NCBI GenBank assembly: GCA_021397835.1
Contig: JAJFZO010000049.1
Coordinates: 7,259,001 to 7,323,000, forward strand
Source: Moringa oleifera
Lineage: Eukaryota; Streptophyta; Magnoliopsida; Brassicales; Moringaceae
DNA: 64,000 nucleotides
Direction of reading: 5' to 3'
Made by a program: the position numbers and the translations under genes. The first letter of the stretch is position 1; every line of letters begins with the position of its first letter. Below, piece after piece: positions 13,873 through 25,910 of the stretch. Under the pieces are notes generated by a model, which saw nothing but the letters and a program-made list of their open reading frames with translations, ran no database searches and was not told where the DNA came from.

Positions 13873-16182
13873 TTTTGACTTTTCTACTAAATTGGAAAGG
13901 GTGTAGATATTCTCATGTTAATATGAATGATTTGGTTCCTTCAACCATTCATCTCTCATAAATATTATTGTCTTTCTCTATCATATTCATATAATGCATT
14001 GTATGAGTAAGCAATGGGTTATTAGCCACATTTAGGCTATTTGTGGCTTCAAAGCCTAAAACTCTATTAACTACAAGAGATTGAACCTTCTACTTGAATG
14101 CTGATTGTTCTCAATATTATGCCTCACAGCCCCATTATGATAGTTTCATGTTGCATTTGTATCATATGACTTTGGATATGGGGCCGAAATAGCTTCATAA
14201 ACAAAGGGATGGCTAGCTTTGTTCCAAGAGCTAGGGGAACAATTCAAAGTATGAACACAGTATCAGCGTGATGGATAACGTCTATTTTTGTGGCCTTTGT
14301 TATGGAGGCTCATTATTCACATTTATCACATTCTTTGGGGATGATTGATATCTCTAACTCAAGGTTTAAAGTTTAAATTTGTCTCCCCTTTTTTCTTCTT
14401 TAGGCCAAAAGATTTCTTCTGTTGGTGTGATCTTTTAATATACCTATTCCTATAGCATTTTCGATGAATTCTCCCGCTTGTACAACATAGACAAATCTTT
14501 GCCCTATCATAATTAATAGCCTCTCATATAAAAGAGTTTTAAGAGTCTCGACGAATATTTTTGTTAGCTCCCTTTTAATTAACCTATACCTTTATTGCAA
14601 CCCCTTCCATCATCGAGAGTATTTTTTGAAAGTTTTGTTTCTTTTTTTGCTAATATGCTAATAGTGGTTAAGGAAGGCCATAGCTAGATCGCTTCAACTT
14701 TGTATTTTTGATGCTTTTAGGTTTATATACCAGTATAGTGCCTTTTCCTTTAGTCTATCCTAGAAACAGTATGTTAGTAATTTCTAGTTACTTCATAACC
14801 ATGTATTTTATTCAAATAACCCTTAAATATGTCTTCGAGCACTTAGTGCCATCATATTTATCGAATTCAGGCACTTTGAACTTGGAATAAATATCCAATC
14901 TTTAGATAAACTTAGGTCTAATATGTCTACCTTCATATACTCTTTCATTCTTTGGAATTCCTTAATCTTCTCAGTTAAGAATTTCACTTAGGATAGTAGT
15001 TTTTGGTTTACATCATAAGTACCCATGGGCTTTTCTGCTTCCTTTGCATATTTAGCATCCACGATATGAATAGGGTCGACAACCTTACATTTGTTATTGC
15101 TCCTCTGCCCGTAGTTATTATTTGGCCCCTCAATTATTGGAGCATTTTTTATGCTTCAACTTCGTCTAGGCTGACAGGTTAGAAGATGAAAAGCTTTTTT
15201 TCGTTCTTTTGTTTAGATGCCTCTCTCTTTGTAGTATTTCCTTTTACCAAGAGAACTTCATCATGTCATGGAATTGTTTGGCCATCGAGTTTTGGATGTC
15301 CATGTACTTTTGCAGTATTTGGTTTTGCATTTCTGCTTGCGCCTATGCTATCCCAGTCTAAACTACCTCAATCCTCTCTATTTTGGTGTTATAATCCACC
15401 ATATTTTCTTACAATAAACCTTTTAAGTGAGTGTTATATTCTTTGATGATTAAGTATTTTTTTGCTTTCTATGTTGTCAATATTTTAGTTTAATTTAGTA
15501 AGTTTATAAAAATATACTCTGCTAAAAATTCATCTTTTTAAGGAAAAGATTTTATTGATTTCTTTTGAAGCAATTAATATTTCGCATTAAGTTTATAGTT
15601 GAGGATATCTTATACTTTTTGATACATGAATAATATTTTGCTAAGGAAGGCCTCTGTTCTATTGGTTATCGGTGTCAAAGACTTTCTAAATGTCTTAGAT
15701 CTCTTTATGGATATTAATGGCTATTTGCATTACTAACTCTACTTGCATCCATGGAGTATCGAAATTCTCTTTCATTTGTCTATATGTTTCTTAGTCTTGA
15801 CATCATTGAAAGTAAATTTCCTTAGCCTTGCTTCTCTATACTTCGGCATTTATTTTGGCTTTTTCCAGTTTAGCCTTCAATACGTCTTGATCCATCATCT
15901 TTATCAACTGATTCAACTTAACTGCTTACTCTTCTTGTTATTGTTGATAAAGCTTCATCTTTTTTACCTGTTTTTGATTTTTTGAGATGATCTTTTAAAA
16001 CTTTTTATTTTCTTTCTCTGTGTCATGTAGGCTCAAAGCTTTTCTCTTTAGTTCCTTATGTATCTCCATGCTTTCTCTTTAGTTTCTTATATCTTTTAGA
16101 TCATTTTTGAAACTTTCCTATCATTCTTTAAGTTCTGAGTGTAGAAGGCTTTTTAATTCCTTAATTGCAAACAAAGCTTCCT

Positions 16183-16214
16183 CCCCCTTTCCCCCCCCAC
16201 CCCCCTCCCCCCCC
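16183..16214. repeat. Poly-C tract (G-rich on the minus strand)
   Basis: Four runs of five to nine cytosines, separated by one to three bases, form an almost pure C tract in otherwise AT-rich DNA. Read on the minus strand it fits the G-quadruplex pattern. It lies inside the decayed Tat element between the ORF1 and gag remnants. Confidence 0.85.
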
Positions 16215-18070
16215 TTTTTAAGCCTTTTTGACAATCTTATCTTATATATTAACCTCATCTTTCAGAGCTAATATCTCTTATTGCCATTTAGTTCATTTGG
16301 CTTCCCAAGATTCTCTCAGTGCTCATCATCTACTTGTCTTGTTTTAGTGAGAGATGTCTTGACCACTAGCAGCCATGCTAGTGAGGTTAATCCTTAAATT
16401 CTGTCATTTTTTCACATGGTGTAGGCGATTATAATGTTATCAACTCATTTACCTTTCCTCATTAGATGAGGTATTTCCCAAGCTTTTCTGATTTTTTCTA
16501 TTTTGTCAATTGGTTATGCTTTATAATACTTGAATATTCATTTGTCTAATCCATGCAAGATTAGCATGCATTATTTCACACCCATCTACTTTAACACTGC
16601 TAGTTGTTTATGCTTGATACTTCCACATATCTCGAGTAAAGGCACCCAATAGAATGCTCATCTTTTAAATAGAATAGCCTAATAAAGATCCATGGTGTTA
16701 TCCACTGTATTAGTTTTTTTGTTAGCTAAAAAGGTTTTTTGCCCACTTATACATGGTCATGCTTTCATTTATACCTCCCTCACGAAATGTTTTTATCGGA
16801 TGTCGTTATATTTTATATATTTCTCCATTTATTTTGAGATGAATTTTGAGCCATGTAAAGAATGAAGGAATTCCTCCCAGTAAATATCCTATCCTATTCC
16901 TCTTGTAGTGTCCCAAGGATCTTAGAATTTCTGTTAATATTACTAGAACTAGGTTTATTTACGAAGAAATGCCATCAAGAAGTCAATTACCAAAATCTTT
17001 ACCTAGCTTTTGCACTTTAAGGAATATTAGAAGCTCATAAATTGCCATTGCTAACTGTTTTCTTCCTGACTCTTTCACTAGATGGTCTTTAATGTAGGAA
17101 AAAAAGAACTCTTATGTAACATAGTTAGGGGCCCTCTATGTTGAATAACTTTTTCAGCTTCAGCTTTGCATATCCTAAAAGGTTCCCCAATTACTTCCCA
17201 GCTATGATCTTTTTTTTTGCTTATGTATGATTATAGGGCTTGTATTGGTTTTAGCCCCAATAACGAGGCATACTCCTTCAAAGTCGACATTAGGTCGCAT
17301 TCTCCAAAACTAAAATACTGATGGAAAGGATTCCAAAAATGGACCTACTGCTCTGATTAAGGATTCCTCCATTAGGGCCTTGAAAAAATGCCCAATATAC
17401 CCATATTCATTATCGAATTTGTTTTAGTCTTCCTTATTCATCATCTTCCATAATGAGGCTAACTTTGCTAAGTCATTTTTCTTTATTACCAGTCTATCCG
17501 CGGTTAGTAGCTTAATCTTAGTATTCAAGCCATCTCCCTTTCTTTGATTGTTCTTTTTTAGACCAGCATAAGACGTGCTCAAATTTAATTAGGACCAGTG
17601 AAATTCTCATGTTTCTATGAAATGAATAATAGAATGTATTATGTAAAAGATGAATTTTTGGCTGATATAAAACACAATAATTCAGTCTGTGTGTTCCTAC
17701 TAGGTTTATTTATTTATTTATTTCTAATCTTAACCTTACCAGCTTTTAAAGGTTCTTAAATTCTCCTCATTGAACTAATGAAAGCTTCTTAGGACTTTTT
17801 ATTATCACAACGGCGAATAGCATTTAGGATCACTAACATGTCCTTTGGTTCAATCTAAGTGAAATACTTCACCAACTTTGCAGAGAAGAGGTTTCCTCTC
17901 GAAGGCATGGCTACACATATTTTTCCTAAAGGGTGAAGCTTGGGTTTAGATCTTGTGTTATGCTTTATGGTGTGTGCTATGTTATGAACAATTATTAAGG
18001 CAAATAAACATAATAAGCATGATTAGGGAAGAATTAGCATTCCCAGAACCCCCAAAAATTGGTACCATTT

Positions 18071-19800
18071 TGATTTTTTTCTCAAAAAATAATTTTAAAA
18101 GGGTATTTTTCTCAAAGTATTTATAATTTTATACTTGCTAATCTTGATGTTCCAAAACATTTTTCATGAGGAAAAGAGGGCAATTTGCACTTGTTTGCCT
18201 TTATTTTTCTCTAAACTAAAGGTTAAAATTAAATATATAGTATTTTCTATCATAATACATTTTCTTAAAGAAGAACTTTATTATAAAAGTATTTTTACAA
18301 CATAATACATCTATAAAATTGAATGTTTAAAACAGGTAAGTTCACAGAGATCTAGTAATATCTTAATTCAAGCAATTTTATTCAAGGTAATAAATAATTT
18401 ATAGTAAAGTCAAGGAAATAGTTCTTATAGCTCTTGAAGTTTCCTACTCGTTTTGTTAATTTCCTCATTTCTTTAATTTAAAATCTTAACTAGAAGTTTT
18501 CCTAATTCGAAATAAAAACTTCTAATAATCTAAAAGAACTATGAAAAACTTTCTAAGAAAGAGTTTACAGGTGCTGCTGAGAGCCTTTTTTCTTTTGAAT
18601 GCAAAAGGTGAATGTGAGTGAATCATGAAAATGAGCATGTTCTCATGGCTGCAGGCTTTAGTGGCTATTTATAGGCTTTTTTTTTTTTTTTTATGTAAGT
18701 TAGTGACAAATCGTAGACTGATTGGAGGAGTACAGTGCACTCGGGCAATGTTCATTTTCAGTCTTTAGCAGCGTCGACTACACTTTGAAAGGTCTTTTGA
18801 GACTCTACCAGAATGGCTTAGTTAGTTCTGAGTTGATTTCCTTGCTTTCTAGCCTTATTTGGATGTGACAATGTCTTTAATTTTGTTTATTCTAGTCTAG
18901 GTGACCTAAGAATTTGTTTACCAAGGGATCTCCATCATGTCTCTTAATTCTCTTAAACCTAAGGTCAATTTTTGTTTCCTTTAACAAGCTTTAATCTTCT
19001 TATTCATCGTGTCACTTGACTAAAGTATTCAACTTGAGTTTTTTTGGAAAGTATGCTGCCTTCAAGTAGATTGCCACGCCAATAAGCTTACCACCCCGTG
19101 CGAAGTCTCAGCTGACTAAACAAGTCTACTTCCATTCATCTATCAACAAGTCAGCACTCTATATGATGTCACCTCATACGATATTTCAAATTGATATAAC
19201 AACATCTCTCACCAGTACCGCGCCACATCATTTTATGAGGGTGAATCAGTGGGACTATATTTTGCCATGTCAATGGTGTAACCTATTAGCACCATGCCAT
19301 GTTAATTAATGACTAAGTGAGTGAATGTAGCCCATTTTGTCATCTTATCAGTGTTACCCATTAACACTTTACCACTTGATTTTCCCTGCCACATCAGTTG
19401 CTCTATTTGCTGTTAACAATTATTTTCTACTTTGTCATTAGGGGCACCTAACCACGCCTTACCATGTCAATTCGTCGTGCTACGCCAGTATCATCGCTCT
19501 TGAAGATATTATTTTTCACGACTGCTTTTTCCAATGGCTAATTTTCTTAAAATCATTTCCTTTATACTCTCATTTCTTCCTCACAGTCTTCCTTATTTTT
19601 TTGCACTAAGAACGCCCTACTGCTTCTTTATAGCTCTTCAGATTTGCTCAAGCGAGTCTCTGTTTCTTATAGTAGAGCTTTCCCTCTCTCTTAAGTAATC
19701 TTCACTCTTTTTATTCCTTTTGCTTATATACTCTAGTTTATCATAAAATTTGTAGGTTTTTGGCAATTACTTACAAGGATTTAGTTAGAATTTAAAAAAC
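18071..19800 (-). repeat. Candidate 5' LTR and primer-binding region of the Tat-type element
   Basis: On the minus strand a TATA-like CTATAAATAG (about 18667-18676) lies just upstream of sequence leading into the ORF1 remnant. A boundary of LTR type (minus-strand CA end at about 18071), followed by a TGGTACC primer-binding-like motif (about 18060), is plausible but diverged. No second LTR copy was found near the other end of the element, so the left and right limits are estimates. Confidence 0.35.
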
Positions 19801-19869
19801 TTACGGGATCATTACCTCAATGGGCATGGTGATACCCACCCTAAACAAGAGGCCCTTGCCTGAAAAGTA

Positions 19870-21600
19870 GGTGACCTTTGTATTTTTAAGGACTATCTCA
19901 AAGGAGGCTTAAGACTTCCTATAAACTCTTTGTTTAAAAAAGTTTGTGATAATGATAGGGTATCCTTTTCTCAATTGGTTCCCAACTCCTAGAGAATCCT
20001 AATTGATTTCTTGGCGAAATGTTTAGATCTATGAATCATAGAGGTTTTGACTTTGGTGTTTTCTAAATTCTTTGAGCTAAAACAGCTAAAAACCTACCTA
20101 AGCCACCATAAGAGGTTTATCATATTTCTTTAAGAAGCCCTTCGATTTGTTTCTAATCTTTAAAAGCAGTGAAGATTTAGAGGTAATCTCACTTTTGGGT
20201 GCCTTGGAATATGATTCCCTCTAAGATGAGGCAATGGACCTTCCTTCACCAAGACTATGGTAGAAATACTACTTCTATGAGTCTCTTATTACTTCCAAAT
20301 AGACCTTGACAAGTAGTAAAAAGACTTTATTTATGTTGGTCTACTTTAAGGAGGCCTGGATAGCTGTAGTACGCTCCAATCTAGTTTCTTAAGAGCTTCC
20401 CCTTGTATCATCCACTAGAGGGCTTTTCAACTTGCCTCTCAATTAGTCTCTAGTAATAACAAACTCTCCTTCTAAGTCTACAATGATCTCATTCTTTCTT
20501 TACCTTACCTGGATTCCTTTTTCCCATCAAGAGACCTTTTCCTAGCAAAGAGCCTGAACCACCTTTTCCTTCAGTAGAGTTAGAGTTTTCGTTATTAGGT
20601 ATATAATTTTCCAACTATGATATGAATTTTTATGCTCTTGACAAAGTGTCACTAAATCTTCTTATTTTCTTTTACAGATCACTTCTTAATCATGCCTAAG
20701 GGTGAAAAAATAAATTTTAAGAAAGTGGTGGAGGTGACAGAGAAGATACATTAAGACTCATCTTTTAAGAAGGGAAAGTGGCACTTTTTCTACAAGAAAC
20801 AAGAACCTATCAAAGTACTCTACCAAAAATGGTGATTTTTGCAAACTTTTCGTTTCAGTAGAGTTTGTAACTATTACTACTTCTCCTCCAGCATTGGACA
20901 TCAAAAAAAGTATTCACGAAGTGGTTCTACCAACTTCTACTTTGTCTGTGCTTTTAAATAAGAAGAGGATGCATCTGGAAAAGATGTCTAACCACTTGCT
21001 AAGCTAAAATTCATCCCCTTTTGCTTGATTAATAGTTGTTTTTCCTTTCTTATTGCTTATATGTAAATCCTTCTAGTCGTAGGATGTCTAAGTGTCTGCC
21101 TTGTATTTCAAGAGGCTAAAAGGGCTCTCAATAAAACTCAAAAGAGAGGGGCCAAATTGACTTCCGAAGTCTCCTCTTTTCAGCTGCTAAAAATGTAAGA
21201 AGATTAAAAAATCTCTTTGTTTAAGGCAGAGATGGAAAAAATAAAGGTAGACTTTGGTTTTTAATAGGAAAAACTAAATAAATCTAGAATAACTGGCTAC
21301 AGTTAAGAAAGAGCTATAGTAGCTTTCAAGGATTGTGATGAGCTGGACAAAATGATCTTGGAGGAATGTGCAAGAGTGTTCTAGGAGATACAAAAGGACA
21401 CTAAGGCTAAAGTGTTGAAAGAATATCCTTACCTCAATCTTGTCTTCATCACCACTGTACTGAGCTCATCCTTTACCTCTCAAGCTACTCCAGTAGTGAC
21501 TAGCCTTCTGGTGAGCCTTGTCTTGATCTCCTCAAACCCTATGAATAAGATCCTGTAAGAATTAAATAAAAAGATTATTGATCCTAAAGAAAAAATGAGT
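19870..21600 (+). mobile_element. Remnant of a plant 'gypsy-type transposon' ORF (Transposase_28-like)
   Basis: Plus-strand frames, with several stops, read as a protein often annotated in plants as a putative gypsy-type transposon. The N-terminal part (FKDYLKGGLRLPINSLF, QLVPNSWRILIDFL with a stop in place of W) lies at about 19895-20070. A block LLNKKRMHLEKMSNHL lies at about 20950-21000. A coiled-coil C-terminal part (ERAIVAFKDCDELDKMILEE) lies at about 21300-21480. An AT-rich break near 21010-21110 may be an old intron. Related pieces lie at 31560-32460 (minus) and 33770-33960 (plus). Not functional. Confidence 0.6.
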
Positions 21601-22429
21601 ATACTTTTTTTTTTCTGTTACTTTGATGTAATCTATTTTATGGAAATAAAATAGACTTCTTTTTACAATTCTTTGTTTTTTTATAGCCTAAGATCTTCAA
21701 TAAACTTTCATTCTTTTATGTAAAAACTAGAGATAAACTTTTATAGGCAAATAGGTAGTTGCCTTGAGAAGAATGTTAAAAATATTAAATAAGAGGATGA
21801 AAAGTTTGCTTTTACCCAAAATAAGAATTTAGCATCCATATATTGACTTTGCAACCTCAAATAGACTGTCCATTACTCATTCCTAAAAATTTCAAACCCT
21901 CCCTTATTGTTGGTAGACTATGGCAAGGAAGAGTTTAAAAATAAGTTGAAAAATGTTTTAGAAACTTTTCTTCACTTAGAATGGAGAACTATATCCCTTA
22001 TCAATCATTTTCCTACTTCAAACATATTTTCCCACAATCTCCACCTTGAATACAAATGTCTCATCATCTCTAGTCAAACTCACCCTAGCTCTAAGTAGAC
22101 CTTGGTGGGGATGAGTATCAAAGACTGTCGAATGAAAGTTTTGACGCTCTTTTTTCTACTTCTAAGAGGTCACCTACTAGATTCTTCCTTTGTCCGATTT
22201 CTCCCTCAATTGACCCATTTGAACAATATATTTCAAAAGTGATGCTATTGTTCTTCAAACTGTGTGTTAATAGTGGCATCTCTAGTTTCTGTGATTTCAA
22301 TGAAGGTAAAATTTGTGTATCGACAGTGATAAGTTTAAGATATATTATGATCAATATGGGTATAATAATAATTTCTCTACTCTTAGAACACCCCAATAAA
22401 ATAAGGTTATATAAAGGTAGAATAAAATT

Positions 22430-24480
22430 ACACAAAAAATGGTTAGAACCATGATAAATGAAAACAAGTTGCTTAAGTATTTTTAGACAAAAGCAGTACA
22501 CACTGCTTACTATGTCATTAATAAAGTCTTACTTAGGTCTAACATCAAAAAGACTCCTTATGAGTTGTGGAAGATTATAATACCTAACATAAGCTACTTT
22601 AAAGTGTTTAGATGTAAATATTCCATCCTAAACACTAAGGATAGATTAAGGAAGTTGACTCGAAGACTGACTTAAGGATTTTCTTGAGATTCCAGCAAGG
22701 CCTATAAGTTATACAACAAAGGGAGTATGAGCGTTAAGGAAATTTTGCATGTGTATTTGATCAAGTACCAAAAATAAAATTAAAAATAGAAGTTGAAGAT
22801 GAACCCTTAAACATCATCAAGAAAATAGAAAACTAGACCTTTTGAAAGAGGCAAAAGAAAGTGATATCGAGATACCCATTGTGATTGAGGAGGATTCTTC
22901 CAATGACATTAACCATGAGTTACCTAGAGAATGGTAAGTAGCTAAAGATTATCCTATAGAAAAAATCATAAGGAAGGATTAAAGCATCTTATAAGGAAAC
23001 ATATAGTAACATATCCTTTGTATCCCAAATAGAGCCTAAGAATATTAGAAAGGCCAAAGTAGATGAATTTTGGATGATAGTTATGCAAGAAGAACTAAAC
23101 CAATTTGAAAGGAATCAATTTTGGGAATTTAATCCCTAGGCCTAATGATCAATCCATAATTTGCAAAAGTAAAGTTGATGAAGAAGATCACATTGTGAAA
23201 GACAAACCATGATTATTGGCTCAAGTGTATCACCAAGAATAAGGGATAGATTATGAGAAAATGTTTGCTTTTGTAGCTAAATTAAAAAGCATTAGAATGC
23301 TTTATGCCTTTGCATCTCACATGGACTTCAAAATTTTTCAAAAGGATGTGAAAATGCTTTCCTTAAGGAGTATATTACAAAAGTAGCATATGTTTAGCAA
23401 ACCCTTGTGTTTAAAACTGATGAGTTTCCTCATCATGCATTCAAGCTCAAGAAAGTATTGTATGGATTGAAACAAGATCCTAAAGCTTGGTATGATAGAT
23501 TATGTAGCTTTCTTATATCTAGAAATTTTAAGAAGGGTAAGGCATATAACACTTTGTTCATAAAAAGAAATGAAAATGACTTACTTTTAGTGAAAATATA
23601 TAGATGATATAATCTTTGGTGCTACTAAAACAAGTTTATGTGATGAATTCACTAAATGCATGCAAGAAGAATTTGAAATGAGCATAATAGGTGAGCTTAA
23701 TTTCTTTCTTGGCTTGCAAATCAAGTAACTAGAAGATAAAATCTACGTTAACCAAAGTAAGTACATTAGAGACCTACTGAAAAGCTTTAGTATAGGTAAA
23801 GAAAAAGATTATGAAATTCTTATGGGAATAACTATAAAATTGAACAAGGATGAAAATGGCAAGGATGTAGGAACCACTTTATATAAGAGAATGATTGGGT
23901 CTTTATTGTATTTAATGGGAAGTAGACTTGATATTTTGCCTAATGTATACTTGTGTGCTCAATATTAAGCTAATGCTAAGGAATTTCATCTCAAAGGTAT
24001 AAAAAGAATATTTAGATACCTTAGAGGGACCATAGACTAGAGGTTATCATATCTTAACAGTAGTAGCTTTGATGTAGTTAATTATCGATGTAGATTATGC
24101 CACTTGCATAGTAGACCGTGAGAGCATGAGTGGCATGTGCCATTTTCTAGGGTCATCCTAAGTATCTTGGTTTAGTAAAAAGCAAAATTTAGTTGCTTTG
24201 TCCATTATTGAAGCCAAGTATATTACTGTTGCACTTAGTTATGCACAAACACTATGGATGATGCAAACCTTAAGAGATTATTGATTAGAATATAATATTA
24301 TACCTATTAGTTGTGACAACACTAGTACCATTAACATCCCTAGAAAATCCAATATAACATTCATGCATTAAGCACATCAAGATTAGACATCATTTCTTGC
24401 TTGATTATGTTCAAAAGAGAGATATTTTAAAATTTATAGCCATCGAGAATCAATTGACGAATATTTTTATGAAACCATAA
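22430..24480 (+). mobile_element. Decayed Ty1/copia retrotransposon, integrase end to RNase H
   Basis: Plus-strand frames broken by stops follow the copia pol order. The integrase C-terminal part (VHTAYYVINKVLLRSNIKKT and the LNTKDRLRKL block) lies at 22430-22730. The start of RT (a decayed WLLAQVYHQE...IDYEKMFAFVAKL, family form KARLVAQGYxQxxGIDYxETFAPV) is near 23210-23280. LKKVLYGLKQDPKAWYDRL is at about 23447-23503. YIDDIIFGAT, carrying the catalytic aspartates, is at about 23600-23630. FFLGLQIK is near 23705. An RNase H region with MIGSLLYL, a GI.RIFRYLRGT block and remnants of SQ(A)EAKY follows to about 24250. Gag and both LTRs were not identified. Confidence 0.88.
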
Positions 24481-24667
24481 AAAGAAAAGATGTATGTAAA
24501 AATTAAAAAAGAATTAAGTACGAAATTACTAAAAGAAACTTGAAACTAGTTCACATCATATTAGATAATTTTATTAACATGTTAGATGCCAAGATTCATG
24601 TAACTAGCTTAATTTCTTATTAAATTGAAAGTTAACTGAAGTGATTGTATTGATTGATTATGTTTGT

Positions 24668-24843
24668 AATTTTGAAGCTACTTTGTTAAATAAAAATGAT
24701 TGTGACTCTCATAAAATCAATTGAATTTAAACTTAAGGAAAAAAGGGAAAACTTTATAATTTTGAAGCTACTTTGTTAAATAAAAATGATTGTGACACTC
24801 ATAAAATCAATTGAATTTAAACTTAAGGAAAAAAAGGGAAAAC
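24668..24843. repeat. 90-bp tandem duplication
   Basis: Two nearly identical adjacent copies begin with AATTTTGAAGCTACTTTG at 24668 and 24758. They differ by one substitution (ACTCTC versus ACACTC) and by the length of an A run. They lie just downstream of the copia pol remnant and may be part of its 3' non-coding region or LTR. The high identity implies a recent duplication. Confidence 0.9.
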
Positions 24844-25149
24844 CTAAAACAAAGGACTATAAGGTCTTTGCCTCCCCCTACCACCATGAATGACACCACG
24901 CTAATAGAATGCTGCTTGATAGTATCGCATAGCTTGTGTGCTACCACTACGTTATTGGGTATATATATATACCATTTTCCTTTTCTCTTCCATATCACGA
25001 ACTTTAACTTGTGACTCCTTTTTTTTTCCCCCTTTTGATTCAAGCAACTAACTTCAAATTCAAGCCCATTTCTTCTTATTTTCTCTTGGATTATTTAATT
25101 CTTACCTTGATTTAAACCTGATTGACCAAAATTCAAGGCTAAAACTCTG

Positions 25150-25910
25150 ACTTACCATAAAAATGTTGAGACTAAAGACGACTACACCACATCCACCTAA
25201 AAGCAAGGGTTCACAACATTTGAGGATAGACAATTCTTTATCTAATTCTTTATCTAAATTTAGTAGGCAATATTTGGAGTAAATTTTTAGGGATAATGCT
25301 TATATTGATAAGTACACTAGAATTTTTAACAAGAAAAAGGTAAAAATAGGTAGAACCCTTAATTTTAGTGACTTAAAAGTCATCAGATTTAAGGGTGGTT
25401 GTTAGTCATCAGGGGAGAGAACTTGTATTTTGAATTAAAAAGCCCATATTTCCTAAGTTGGTGAAACAATTCTTTGCTAATATGAGCTCCAATAATGATA
25501 TCATAAGGAGTAGAGTCAATAGGAGAGATATTAATTTTGACTATCATGATCTAATCCTCATTCTAGGCATTCTCGATGAAAGGGAATGTAAATTTGTTAG
25601 TGGCAACACTCTCTTAGTAGCCCAAAAATTTAGCTACGAGGATCTAGTTTAGTCCGTAAGTGAATATCCTCAACACAACAAAACTCGAAGAATAGGAACA
25701 TCTCTTAGAGCCTCGGCTAAGATCTTGCATTGTGCCATCACCTTTATCATCCTACTTAGAAGTGGTCATAAGGACTCCATCCTCATCATGTATGCATATG
25801 TCATGCATAAAGTATTCAGTAGGGCCCTTTGCAATTTAGCTTTCACCATGTTTAATCACATTGAGCATGTTTGCACCATAGTTAACAAAGATGTCACACC
25901 ACACTAATTA
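25150..25910 (+). pseudogene. Remnant of a 'putative plant transposon protein' domain ORF
   Basis: The broken plus-strand frame starts near MLRLKTTTPHPPKSKG (25163). It continues through a block LVKQFFANMSSNNDIIRSRV (about 25458) and, after one stop, a second block LHCAITFIILLRSGHKDSIL at about 25720. These resemble the retroelement-associated plant protein in which VRxFYANL and LHxFIxxxLLPRxGHxD are conserved; I recall this as Pfam PF20167. Internal stops and frameshifts make it a pseudogene. Its parent element was not delimited. Confidence 0.55.

Larger units (their letters stand above)
11150..17600 (-). mobile_element. Decayed Ty3/gypsy retrotransposon of Tat/Ogre type (ORF1, gag, pol N-terminus, RT)
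   Basis: Reading the minus strand from high to low coordinates recovers a Tat-lineage order. Near 17340-17230 is an ORF1 block (FWNPFHQYFSFGECDLMSTL, family form FWDPxYRCFTFGExDxTPTLEEY). Near 14890-14700 is the gag block FKVPEFDKYDGTKC. At 13872-13357 is a 171-residue open stretch from the region before protease (EFLKLINRSEYNVINQLSKT). At about 11690-11530 is reverse transcriptase (MLFGLKNARATYQKAM...LEVYINDMIARS, where the family has YVDDM). The RT C-terminus follows near 11340-11150. RNase H and integrase are not present after it. The many stops show that it is inactive. It is truncated about 220 bp before the adjoining LINE remnant. Confidence 0.85.

Noticed and set aside
22118..22501. 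127-residue minus-strand frame
   Set aside because: It overlaps in antisense the start of the copia integrase remnant, which is recognisable on the plus strand.
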